A DNA stretch of 64,000 nt from a bacterium (GTDB lineage Bacteria > CLD3 > SB21), in the NCBI GenBank assembly GCA_008933615.1, contig WBUR01000003.1, positions 80,340 through 144,339 on the forward strand, written 5' to 3'. How positions within the stretch are numbered: the stretch's first letter is position 1; every line of letters begins with the position of its first letter. The notes below the pieces were generated by a model. It was not told the origin of the DNA. It did no database searches and saw only the letters and a list, made by a program, of their open reading frames with translations. Made by a program: the position numbers and the translations under genes. Below are positions 53,666 to 61,334 of the stretch, piece after piece.

Positions 53666-54697
53666 ATGAAATCCGACCTATCAGAAAATACAGTTTCACC
53701 AGGAACTTCTCCGGAGGAAATGCAATTTGGCCACAGCAGCCAACCGCGCAGCAGATGGTTTTTTTTATTCAAACTGCTCGTGACCTTAGGTATTGTTGCG
53801 CTCATTTTTAACAAGATCCAGTTCACAGAGATACAGGCAGAATTTAAAGATGTGATTTGGTTGCCGCTCGCCGCGGGGATGGCGATGACAGTCCCGAATA
53901 TTTTCATTCAATATTATAAATGGAGATATCTGGTTCACTTGCTGGACAGAAAGATATCCAATAGCACCATATTCACCTCTCTTATGTGCGGTTTTTCAAT
54001 CGGGTTGGTTACTCCCGGAAGACTGGGTGAACTCGGTAAAGGCGTGTTTATTAGTTCGCAATCAAAATCACAGTTAACCGGCATGGCGATCATTGATAAG
54101 ATTCTTTCGCTGTGGGCGTTATCCGTGCTTGGCGTTATATCCTTATTCTACTTAATTGAGTTCAAATTCAGTTTTTCACTTTGGTCGAAGTCTCTTTTTA
54201 TGATCATGGCAGTATTATTTGTTGTGTTGCTGTTGATTCTTGTTTTCCAGCCTTCTTTCTTACGCACGCTAATACAGCTGTCAAAAAAAATGGTTGCGCG
54301 CGCGCCATTTCGGGAAAAAATATTTTCACTAATATCCGCATCGGATTATTTTAAGAAACAGCATTTTATGCCGAGTTTTTATTTCTCAATGCTATTTCAG
54401 TTGATCATACTTTTTCAACTCTTTCTTTTTATCAACGCATTCACCGGCCTTACGGCTGTTGAATCCTTTCTGGCCGGGGCGTCGGCTATGTTGGTGAAGT
54501 CGCTTTTGCCCATTGCCGTGATGGATTTAGGTGTGCGCGAAGGAGCGGTGATCTATTTTTTTGGTAAATACGGCATTCCGGCATCCTCGGCATTCAACGC
54601 ATCAATCATGTTATTTCTGAGCAACGTGCTCATTCCGGGTATTATCGGATTATATTTTTTCACGAAGTATAACTTCTTCCGCCGCCATGAAAATTGA
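53666..54697 (+). CDS. Flippase-like (UPF0104 / MprF N-terminal type) membrane protein
   Basis: 343 residues with about eight transmembrane helices after a polar N-terminus. Motifs of the lysylphosphatidylglycerol synthase TM family: VPNIFIQYYKWRYL, GFSIGLVTPGRLGELGKG (conserved GxxxGxxTPxRxGE), DKILSLWAL and, near the C-terminus, MDLGVREGAVIYFF. Proposed to move lipid-linked molecules across the inner membrane. Eight bases after the EnvC-like gene, and its end overlaps thiE by 11 bases. Confidence 0.88.
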   Translation: MKSDLSENTVSPGTSPEEMQFGHSSQPRSRWFFLFKLLVTLGIVALIFNKIQFTEIQAEFKDVIWLPLAAGMAMTVPNIFIQYYKWRYLVHLLDRKISNSTIFTSLMCGFSIGLVTPGRLGELGKGVFISSQSKSQLTGMAIIDKILSLWALSVLGVISLFYLIEFKFSFSLWSKSLFMIMAVLFVVLLLILVFQPSFLRTLIQLSKKMVARAPFREKIFSLISASDYFKKQHFMPSFYFSMLFQLIILFQLFLFINAFTGLTAVESFLAGASAMLVKSLLPIAVMDLGVREGAVIYFFGKYGIPASSAFNASIMLFLSNVLIPGIIGLYFFTKYNFFRRHEN

Positions 54698-55313
54698 TTT
54701 TCGTCTATATGCGATTACGGATCGAAAGAGAATTAAGAAAGGCCGGTTTCTTTATCACATCGAAAATGCTTTTGCATGCGGACTTAAGGCAATTCAAATC
54801 CGTGAAAAAGATCTTTCACCGCTCGAACTATTCCGGTTATGCGAACAAATAAAAAAATTAGCCGAAGGTCATCATGTGAAAATATTTGTCAATGACCGTG
54901 TGGACATAATGCTAGCGCTAGATCTGGATGGCGTTCATCTGACGGAACAGAGTCTGCCGGTTGACCAAGTCAGAAAAATCATCGGGCATGAAAAATTAAT
55001 GGGTGTTTCAGCTCATTCCACGGAAAGACTGCAAACGGCGTATGCGGGATCTGCTGATTTTGCGGTGCTCGGCCCCGTCGCGATGACATCGTCTAAACCC
55101 CAAGGCCATACGATTTTGACACCGGAGCAATTCACATCAGCCTGCGCGAATGTAAACATGCCCGTTTTCGCGCTTGGAGGCGTTGACTCAGACAACGTCA
55201 GACTGTGGATAGAGCACGGGGCGCATGGCGTCGCAGGGATATCGATATGGATGGAAGCGGAGGATATCGCCGTGCGGTTAAAACAACTTGAGAAATCTTT
55301 AGAACATTTGTAA
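54687..55313 (+). CDS. thiE: Thiamine-phosphate synthase
   Basis: 208-residue TIM-barrel enzyme joining HMP pyrophosphate and thiazole phosphate to thiamine phosphate. Seen: YAITDRKR, KAIQIREKDLS, FVNDRVDIMLALDLDGVHLT, GVSAHSTER, VLGPVAMTSSKPQG and FALGGVDSDN, all typical ThiE/TenI sequence with GxxxS and phosphate-binding loops. The TS/K loop TSSKPQG fits ThiE better than TenI (which lacks some residues), but TenI cannot be excluded entirely. No other thi genes nearby, no TPP riboswitch, which fits its place inside an operon. Confidence 0.85.
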   Translation: MKIDFRLYAITDRKRIKKGRFLYHIENAFACGLKAIQIREKDLSPLELFRLCEQIKKLAEGHHVKIFVNDRVDIMLALDLDGVHLTEQSLPVDQVRKIIGHEKLMGVSAHSTERLQTAYAGSADFAVLGPVAMTSSKPQGHTILTPEQFTSACANVNMPVFALGGVDSDNVRLWIEHGAHGVAGISIWMEAEDIAVRLKQLEKSLEHL

Positions 55314-55343
55314 ATTAAGCTTACACTTAACGCGGGAGGTAAC

Positions 55344-55823
55344 ATGGTTACAATTAAGAACATCGTCGTACCTACCGATTTTTCCGAAGCCGCATCCCAT
55401 GCTTTGGATTACGCTTTATCTTTAGCTAAGACATTCCAGGCAAAGATTTATCTAATGCATGTATTCGAGCCCATTGTCTATTATTCTGATGCGCCAATGG
55501 GCATGCCCGATCTGATCGAACTAGAACAGAATGTTCGTGGTGTGGCCGAGCAGTCTTTACAAAGTATTTTGGACAAACAGATCAAAGAACATGAAACTGA
55601 GTTTGGCGCCATTCCGGTTGAAACGATTCTTGCGCAGGGAAAGCCCTTCATTGAGATTATTCAAACCGCAAAAGAAAAAAACGCCGATCTGATCGTATTG
55701 TCTACGCATGGCCGGAGCGCCTTGGAACACATTCTTTTGGGCAGCGTGACTGAAAAAGTAGTAAGGAAAGCGCATTGCCCGGTGCTGACCATTCGTTCAA
55801 CAACCGTCTTCAAAATGCCATAG
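55344..55823 (+). CDS. Universal stress protein (UspA family)
   Basis: 159 residues with the ATP-binding Usp pattern: IVVPTDFSEAASHALDYALS at the start and STHGRSALEHILLGSVTEKV with the G-x2-G-x9-G-S type loop near the end, closing with CPVLTIR. Nucleotide-binding stress protein. RBS GGGAGG at 55332-55337, 30 bases after thiE, so it may be in the same operon or have its own promoter. Confidence 0.93.
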   Translation: MVTIKNIVVPTDFSEAASHALDYALSLAKTFQAKIYLMHVFEPIVYYSDAPMGMPDLIELEQNVRGVAEQSLQSILDKQIKEHETEFGAIPVETILAQGKPFIEIIQTAKEKNADLIVLSTHGRSALEHILLGSVTEKVVRKAHCPVLTIRSTTVFKMP

Positions 55824-55826
55824 CCG

Positions 55827-56429
55827 ATGACTAACCGATTTTCTGTCGTCATTTTAGCCGCCGGTACATCTTCACGCCTGGGTTCTGATAAACTATCTTT
55901 GCCGCTGGGAAATAAATCTATACTTGAGCATACTATGCATAAATTTTTTCTTGACGCCATTGATGAAGTTGTTATCGTTACCGGTAAATTTAAACCTGAA
56001 TTCCAAAAACAAAAAACAGCTCCAAAAATAAAATACGTTGATAATCCTGATTACGAGGCCGGTATGAGTTCGTCCGTAAAAAAGGGACTTGAGTGCATAA
56101 GCCTATCCACAGACGCCGTGTTCATTACGCCGGCGGATATACCGCTTTTTGATGTCAATACGGTGCGGGAGATGATCGGGGCTTTCTCACAAAAAACAAT
56201 TATTATCCCTACGTATCACGGTAAAAAAGGCCATCCGGTATTGCTTGACAAGTTTTTTTCAGAACAATGTTTGAATGAACACAGTGAGAAAGTTTTATAC
56301 GACGTAATAAAAAAAAATAGTGTTTCGGTTAAATTTTTGCCGGTGGAAGACGAAGGGGTCTTGTTAGACCTGGACACGAAAGAAGATTACGAAAGAATGA
56401 AACGGTTTATTGATAGCGAAAATTTCTAA
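55827..56429 (+). CDS. MobA/MocA-like nucleotidyltransferase
   Basis: 200 residues. Nucleotide-binding opening VVILAAGTSSRLGSDKLSLP (LAAGxSxRxGxxK) and TPADIPLFDVNTV with the metal Asp near 100, PTYHGKKGHPVLLDK and DLDTKEDYERM at the C-terminus, all as in molybdenum cofactor cytidylyl/guanylyltransferases. Could serve MoCo maturation, but related enzymes act on other nucleotides. Begins three bases after the Usp stop. Confidence 0.87.
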   Translation: MTNRFSVVILAAGTSSRLGSDKLSLPLGNKSILEHTMHKFFLDAIDEVVIVTGKFKPEFQKQKTAPKIKYVDNPDYEAGMSSSVKKGLECISLSTDAVFITPADIPLFDVNTVREMIGAFSQKTIIIPTYHGKKGHPVLLDKFFSEQCLNEHSEKVLYDVIKKNSVSVKFLPVEDEGVLLDLDTKEDYERMKRFIDSENF

Positions 56430-56531
56430 TTGCGGCAACCGGGTTGGATCAACCAAACGGCGACCGATAGCTCGACTAATTTAACTTCACAAAAACTTCA
56501 CGGTTAATTACTACTGCGATCTATACCACCC

Positions 56532-57767
56532 CTAAACTATATCGCCCGGTTTTTTTATTCTTTCATCACGCAAGAATTCCTGTTTCAAAAAACTTTGTTC
56601 ATACCACTCCATTACGAATACTTTCAGGATCGCCGTTACCGGTATGGATATGAGCAAGCCTAGGATACCCAGTAATTTACCGAATACCAGCAACGAGAAT
56701 ATCAGTAGAACAGGGTGCAACCCTAATTTTTCTCCGACTACCTTTGGCGAAATGATTATCAAATCGAGTATCTGGATAACACCGAGTACCGCCAGGATTT
56801 TTATGATGCTAGATTCTGGAGATGGGTTTATTAATCCTAAAACGATGCCTACGAAAAAGGTCAGGATGGGTCCGACATACGGAATAATACTCAGGAATCC
56901 GGTGACCAAACCCAGAATCAGCCCAAATTGGACGCCTAGTATTTCCAGGACTACCCAGGTGACCATAGCGATAATAAAAGCCGCTAATATTTTTCCGCGA
57001 ATGTATAAACTTAGAATCGAGTCTACACGGGAATAGATTTTTTCAGCGCGTTCCGTGTGGCGCTCCGGCGTTTTTTCCCTTGCATATTTTATTAATTGAT
57101 CAAAATCCCTCAAAAAATAAAATGTCACAAAAGGAATCAGAATAAAGTTGATCAATTGATTCATCAAGGAGCTTAATGAAGAAGATATATCCTGGGCACG
57201 TTCGGTAAAGTGCCGAATGAAGTCATTTATTTTCTGCGTTGTTTCAGCTTCCATCACGGCGATCAAATGATCTACATCGATGCCAAAGCGCCCTAAAAAT
57301 GCCAAAGACTCCGAGCGCAGCCGTTCTTTTAATTCATCATACGACGGGAAAGTCGTGGTGAGTTTTTGAATTTCCCCGGCAAATTGCGGTATGACAACGA
57401 GCCCTGCGAGAGTGAGCAAACCTAAAACGAGAATCGTGATGATCATGATCGAAAACGTACGGGATATTTTACGTTTTTCGAGAATATCTACGACGGGGTC
57501 AAATAAATAAGCTAAAGCAAATGAAATAATAAAAGGCGTGATAATATCTTTAAGATAATAAAAAAGCCAAACCATGAACAAAGTAAACACCATTGCGATC
57601 AGTACTCGAATCGACTTATGTTCCCGGAACGGCAATAAGAATGCGATCATGATCAATGAAAGAATAAATGGCGAAAAAACATCCTTGATGGTAAAAAACC
57701 AGACGCCGAATAGAACGGCGAAAACGAGTGCTATAAGTATGAAGCGTGATTCTTGATTATTTTGCAT
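56532..57767 (-). CDS. AI-2E (TqsA/PerM) family transporter
   Basis: 411 residues with about eight transmembrane helices. Family signature regions: FIISFALAYLFDPVVDILEKR, the soluble middle (residues about 130-230) and LGLHPVLLIFSLLVFGKLLG with the SIPVTAILKV end. Members are proposed exporters of signalling molecules or Na+/H+ antiporters; the substrate is not known for this lineage. Alone on the minus strand; faces the MobA-like gene tail to tail with 102 bases between. Confidence 0.9.
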   Translation of the reverse strand: MQNNQESRFILIALVFAVLFGVWFFTIKDVFSPFILSLIMIAFLLPFREHKSIRVLIAMVFTLFMVWLFYYLKDIITPFIISFALAYLFDPVVDILEKRKISRTFSIMIITILVLGLLTLAGLVVIPQFAGEIQKLTTTFPSYDELKERLRSESLAFLGRFGIDVDHLIAVMEAETTQKINDFIRHFTERAQDISSSLSSLMNQLINFILIPFVTFYFLRDFDQLIKYAREKTPERHTERAEKIYSRVDSILSLYIRGKILAAFIIAMVTWVVLEILGVQFGLILGLVTGFLSIIPYVGPILTFFVGIVLGLINPSPESSIIKILAVLGVIQILDLIIISPKVVGEKLGLHPVLLIFSLLVFGKLLGILGLLISIPVTAILKVFVMEWYEQSFLKQEFLRDERIKKPGDIV

Positions 57768-57851
57768 GGACTGATGATTTTCATGGTTATGACGATGTCA
57801 TTATAAATAAAAAATCCATAAAAGTAAAAGACTTTTGGGATTGAAGTGAGG

Positions 57852-57900
57852 CTCTGGGCGGAATTTCCGCCCAGAGGCGGATCAGCCTCCGGCTGAGAAC
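57852..57900. repeat. Perfect palindrome with a fragment of the mosaic repeat
   Basis: CTCTGGGCGGAA (57852-57863) and TTCCGCCCAGAG (57865-57876) are exact reverse complements around one T. It runs into GAGGCGGATCAGCCTCCGGC and then CTGAGAA, which is the reverse complement of the AGAGGCTGATCCGCCTCCGG module seen in the mosaic repeats at about 3276 and in altered form at 4263. A stray piece of that repeat family between the transporter gene and the tRNA. Confidence 0.75.
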
Positions 57901-57952
57901 TATCGATACAAAGATCTTTCGACCCATCGGCAGAACTCAGCAACAGAAGTAC

Positions 57953-57982
57953 AAAAAAACCTCCAAGATTTCTCTTGAAGGT
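57953..57982 (-). terminator. Intrinsic terminator of the tRNA-Phe gene
   Basis: On the minus strand ACCTTCAAGA pairs with TCTTGGAGGT (one G-T pair) around a GAAA loop and is followed by seven T. It lies eight bases past the tRNA 3' end, so it is a good terminator for the tRNA transcript. Confidence 0.85.
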
Positions 57983-57989
57983 CTATAAG

Positions 57990-58062
<73 letters not shown>

Positions 58063-58434
58063 AACACTGTAAAATTTAAGCGAGCAAATATAATCGGTGA
58101 AGTGCTAAAAAACAAGGCAAAATTGCAAAAGAAGGAAAATCTTTAAAATAGGTAACTAGGAAAAGATGGACATCTTTCAAAGGGTAATGCGGTTTGTTTC
58201 TGATTTACTAAATATACATACACGTAGTTCTACGATTTTTATAGATAGAAGTACAATTAGAAAACCAATATGCAGCTATGAGAATTCGGAACACTAACGT
58301 TGCGCAACAAGATTTCGTTGATCGTTTCTTTAAAGCATTTGGTCGGGAGAATTGTTACCACATACATTTCACTAGCTGTTTACTGCAACGTATTATATTT
58401 GAACGGGTGTAATATAGAGCTCATATCCATTATT
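58063..58434. other. AT-rich intergenic region, no gene seen
   Basis: About 370 bases of low complexity AT-rich sequence between the tRNA and the toxin-antitoxin operators. Only a degenerate half operator (GGGTGTA at 58405-58411), close to 40 bp before the first full operator, stands out. Confidence 0.5.
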
Positions 58435-58532
58435 TATACCTTATAGGGTATATTTCACAAATTTACATTGCATTTATACCCTAAAGGGTGTATTTTAAGT
58501 AAAATAGAATACTATGCACCCTAAAGGGTATA
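58435..58532 (+). promoter_or_regulatory. Three palindromic operators spaced 40 bp in front of hipB
   Basis: 18-bp near-palindromes at 58435-58452 (TATACCTTATAGGGTATA), 58475-58492 (TATACCCTAAAGGGTGTA) and 58515-58532 (TGCACCCTAAAGGGTATA). Start-to-start distance is exactly 40 bp twice. The core ACCCTAAAGGGT is perfect in copies 2 and 3 with one mismatch in copy 1. The last ends four bases before the hipB start, so binding would block transcription or translation start: autoregulation by the HipB protein or a HipB complex is expected from the family, where operators are TATCC-type inverted repeats. Confidence 0.85.
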
Positions 58533-58536
58533 AATT

Positions 58537-58746
58537 ATGACATTGAGTAAACTAGTGAAGGAAAAAAGAAATGCAGTGGGACTGACACAGCCGGAACTTG
58601 CCGAAAAAGCGGGTGTTGGATTGCGCTTTGTTCGAGAACTGGAACAAGGTAAAGAGACCCTGCGATTAGACAAAGTGAATCAGGTACTGCAATTATTTGG
58701 CTACGAAATAGGGCCGGTTAAGAAAACAGCGGGCACAGATCCATAA
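58537..58746 (+). CDS. hipB: HipB-like XRE antitoxin/regulator
   Basis: 69 residues, a bare helix-turn-helix of the Xre/HipB type: LSKLVKEKRNAVGLTQPELA then EKAGVGLRFVRELEQG (recognition helix) and LDKVNQVLQLFGYEIGPV. It should bind the palindromes just upstream and repress the operon. First of three genes; 14 bases separate it from the next. In E. coli HipB the C-terminus is longer; here it stops just after the domain with KKTAGTDP. Confidence 0.88.
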   Translation: MTLSKLVKEKRNAVGLTQPELAEKAGVGLRFVRELEQGKETLRLDKVNQVLQLFGYEIGPVKKTAGTDP

Positions 58747-58760
58747 CCCATAAAAAAATA

Positions 58761-59084
58761 ATGCGAAAAGCAGAAATAAAAATACAAGGTATAACAGCGG
58801 GTTGGCTCACGCAGGATGAAAACGGATATCATTTTGAATATGATCCGATCTATTTGCGATCAGAAGACAGAGAGCCGATAAGCCTCACATTACCGTTGCA
58901 AGAAGCGTCCTTTACCGACAAAGTAATGTTTCCATTTTTTGATGGGTTGATTCCTGAAGGATGGCTGCTGGATATTGCGGAAAAAAACTGGAAATTAAAC
59001 TCCCGTGACCGGATGGGCCTCTTACTGGCGTGCTGCATGGACTGTATTGGCGCCGTGAGTGTTCATCCCGTAAATGAAAAATAA
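58761..59084 (+). CDS. hipS: HipS-like protein (HipA N-terminal subdomain 1 as a separate gene)
   Basis: 107 residues matching the N-terminal subdomain of HipA kinases (GWLTQDENGYHFEYDPIYL, PISLTLPLQEASFTDK, FPFFDGLIPEGWLLDIAEK, DRMGLLLACCMDCIGAVSVHP). In one-chain HipA this domain is fused to the kinase. As a separate gene between hipB and the kinase it corresponds to HipS of the tripartite HipBST system, where HipS acts as antitoxin. No catalytic residues. Five bases before the kinase gene. Confidence 0.87.
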   Translation: MRKAEIKIQGITAGWLTQDENGYHFEYDPIYLRSEDREPISLTLPLQEASFTDKVMFPFFDGLIPEGWLLDIAEKNWKLNSRDRMGLLLACCMDCIGAVSVHPVNEK

Positions 59085-59089
59085 AAATC

Positions 59090-60043
59090 ATGAGACGGTG
59101 TTTATATTGCTACTTGCCGTTGGCTGAACAGAAACAAGATTTTCATGCGCGGTGCAGTAAAAAGATATTCGGACAGCAGCAAGCGCCCATGTTGCCATAT
59201 CATGAAGACAAAATGGAAGAGCTTGCCACGCAGGTTATTAAGCGTCAAATGACGGTAACCGGAGTACAACCAAAATTATCTTTACATCTTGCATCGGGCG
59301 AAAATAAGAATGGCCCCAAACGATTTACCATAGTCGGTTTGTGGGGAGGCTATATTTTAAAACCGCCAACGCCACACTATCCTCAATTGCCGGAGGTGGA
59401 AGATCTGACTATGCATTTGGCAGATATTGCTAAAATTGACGCAGTTCCGCACAGTTTGATTCGTTTACAATCCGGTAATCTGGCGTACATCACAAAGCGC
59501 ATCGACCGAGACAACCAAGAGAAGATACCCATGGAAGATATGTGCCAACTAACCGAGCGATTGACCGAAAACAAGTACCTTGGTTCTTATGAACAAATTG
59601 CAAAAGTTATTCAGAAATTTTCGTCTAATCCGGGATTGGACGTAGTAAATTTTTTCGAACAGGTCCTGTTTTCATTTCTTACCGGGAATGCGGACATGCA
59701 CCTTAAAAACTTTTCACTGATTAAACGAGCCGGAATAGGCCACGGGCTTTCACCAGCCTACGATATGGTAGCCACGGCATTGGTTAATCCTGCGGATGAC
59801 GAGGACATGGCGCTGAGCCTGAATGGAAAAAAGAAAAAGATAAGACGGAGCGATTTTATAGCGGCATTTGATACGCTGAATCTGGACGAGAAACAGCAGG
59901 AAAATATATTTGCCAAAATGAAAAAAGTTAAACCCCAATGGATGGCCTTTATCGACATTAGTTTTTTGAATAACAAATTTAAAGCAGACTATAAGGTGCT
60001 GATTGAAAATCGTTTTTCACGTCTATCAGTTCACAACGAATAG
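59090..60043 (+). CDS. hipT: HipT-like serine/threonine kinase toxin
   Basis: 317 residues. Begins with a C2HC zinc-ribbon-like stretch (Cys4, Cys7, His19, Cys22 in CLYCYLPL and FHARCSKK), common in Bacteroidota-type HipA proteins. Kinase core: glycine-rich regulatory loop TVTGVQPKLSL at 55-65, ATP lysine Lys91 in ILKPP, catalytic Asp202 in GNADMHLKNFS and Mg-ligand Asp225 in SPAYDM. All catalytic residues are present. In HipBST of E. coli the loop carries two autophosphorylated serines; here threonines 55 and 57 occupy that place. HipT of E. coli phosphorylates TrpS; the target here is unknown. Confidence 0.87.
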   Translation: MRRCLYCYLPLAEQKQDFHARCSKKIFGQQQAPMLPYHEDKMEELATQVIKRQMTVTGVQPKLSLHLASGENKNGPKRFTIVGLWGGYILKPPTPHYPQLPEVEDLTMHLADIAKIDAVPHSLIRLQSGNLAYITKRIDRDNQEKIPMEDMCQLTERLTENKYLGSYEQIAKVIQKFSSNPGLDVVNFFEQVLFSFLTGNADMHLKNFSLIKRAGIGHGLSPAYDMVATALVNPADDEDMALSLNGKKKKIRRSDFIAAFDTLNLDEKQQENIFAKMKKVKPQWMAFIDISFLNNKFKADYKVLIENRFSRLSVHNE

Positions 60044-60155
60044 TTTTATACATTTTTTAGAACAGGTAAAAAGCAGGGTTTTGGCGTTTTTTTAAAGATT
60101 TTTGTTTGTAAAGTTAGTATTATTGTTTAAAGATTTTCATTCAAAAGATATCATA

Positions 60156-60932
60156 ATGAAATTAGACGCAATGTTTTTCGGGGCTCATCCGGACGATGTA
60201 GAGTTGTCAGCAGGTGGCACGGTCGCCAAATTGGTCAAACTCGGGCATAAAGTTGGAATCTGCGACCTGACGCGCGGAGAAGCGGGCACGCGGGGAAGCG
60301 CGGAGATGCGCGATAAAGAAGCGCAGGACGCAGCCGATATTCTGGGCGTGGAGGTTCGTGAAAACTGCGGGCTACCCGATACGGTATTCAAGAATACCCA
60401 TGAAAACCAGCTGAAAATCATTCAAATCATCCGCAAATATTGTCCCGATTTTGTTTTTACGCAATATTGGAACGACCGCCATCCTGATCATATTCATGCG
60501 AGTCATTTAGTGCGTGAAGCGGCCTTTTATTCAGGCTTAGCCAAGACGACTACATCCGATAACGGACAGGAACAAAAAGCGTTTCGTCCGAAGCGCGTGA
60601 TCTATTATGCGGCGAGGTACGAATTTTCCAGAGCCGAAGGCAGTAATATGTTCATCGTGGACATATCGGATACGTTGGAAATCAAAATGAAAGCCATGGC
60701 GGCGTTTGCGTCGCAGTTTTACAATCCGGATTATCAAAGCGAAGAACCGGTAACGTTTATTAGTACGCCGGAATTTAGGGAAAGCATCGAAAACCGGGCC
60801 AGGCATTTCGGTTCGCTGATCGACAAAAAATACGGAGAACCTTTTCTTACAAAAGAACATTTCGGCGTTTCCGATCCGGTTGCTTTTTTACGAGACGGCG
60901 GACAGGATATGAATAAGTTGGGGTTTGCATAA
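60156..60932 (+). CDS. bshB1: PIG-L deacetylase, BshB1 (bacillithiol biosynthesis)
   Basis: 258 residues from ATG 60156. LmbE/PIG-L zinc deacetylase with AHPDDVELSAGG at about 10-21, DLTRGEAGTRGSAEMRDKEA and NDRHPDHIHASHLVREAAFYSGL, the BshB1 pattern. Removes acetyl from GlcNAc-malate to make GlcN-malate on the way to bacillithiol. BshB1 is usual in Bacteroidota and relatives. Monocistronic, followed by repeat debris. A longer frame 18 codons upstream has no family similarity. Confidence 0.88.
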   Translation: MKLDAMFFGAHPDDVELSAGGTVAKLVKLGHKVGICDLTRGEAGTRGSAEMRDKEAQDAADILGVEVRENCGLPDTVFKNTHENQLKIIQIIRKYCPDFVFTQYWNDRHPDHIHASHLVREAAFYSGLAKTTTSDNGQEQKAFRPKRVIYYAARYEFSRAEGSNMFIVDISDTLEIKMKAMAAFASQFYNPDYQSEEPVTFISTPEFRESIENRARHFGSLIDKKYGEPFLTKEHFGVSDPVAFLRDGGQDMNKLGFA

Positions 60933-60933
60933 G

Positions 60934-60951
60934 GATTTATGATTTTGGATT
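60934..60951. repeat. Inverted repeat arm flanking the truncated four-helix gene
   Basis: GATTTATGATTTTGGATT pairs with AATCCAAAATCGTAAATC at 61314-61331 in 17 of 18 positions. The two arms bracket the pseudogene 60983-61177. Similar AATCGTAAATC words occur near 45007. Confidence 0.6.
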
Positions 60952-60982
60952 GTAGATTTACGATCGAGAGTTGCGATTTTGT

Positions 60983-61177
60983 ATGAATGAGGAGATTTTT
61001 AAACAAAGGACGAAGAATTTAGCCTTAAGGGTAATTCGGCTCGTTGAATCTTTACCAGATACTGAGAATAATGCTAACCACTTAGTGATAAGTCCAAAAT
61101 GCCAATCGTGTCATCCTGCAAGGATCATCTTGAATCACAGGTCGGATTTTCAAAAAAAAAAGATTCTTACAGAATGA
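60983..61177 (+). pseudogene. Truncated four-helix-bundle (IVS-type) protein gene
   Basis: Starts MNEEIFKQRTKNLALRVIRL then VESLPDTENN, exactly as the four-helix-bundle proteins first found in 23S rRNA intervening sequences (usually about 120 residues). After about 37 residues the family sequence stops and the frame runs into unrelated repeat-like DNA (a CGTGTCATCCTGCAAGGATC stretch) to a stop at 61177. The missing part would carry the RSATSVGANYREA motif. A broken copy, not a functional gene. Confidence 0.75.
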
Positions 61178-61334
61178 CAACAGTGGTTTCAGATATTGAT
61201 TTCTATTTTGATTCCAATCAATCCTTGATGAGTCGAAAAGTATTAGGACGGCTGAATAGTTACGAATAATGAATAAATGACCCAATGACTAAATGACTCA
61301 ATCGCCAATCATAAATCCAAAATCGTAAATCGAT
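61178..61334. other. Intergenic, repeat-like words only
   Basis: Contains short tandem words (ATGACTCAATG-like and AATCATAAATCC) and the right inverted-repeat arm at 61314-61331. No gene recognised. The next gene begins three bases past that arm. Confidence 0.5.

Noticed and set aside
54687-54720. TPP riboswitch upstream of thiE
   Set aside because: thiE starts inside the previous gene; there is no room for a THI element and no CUGAGA-like core was seen.
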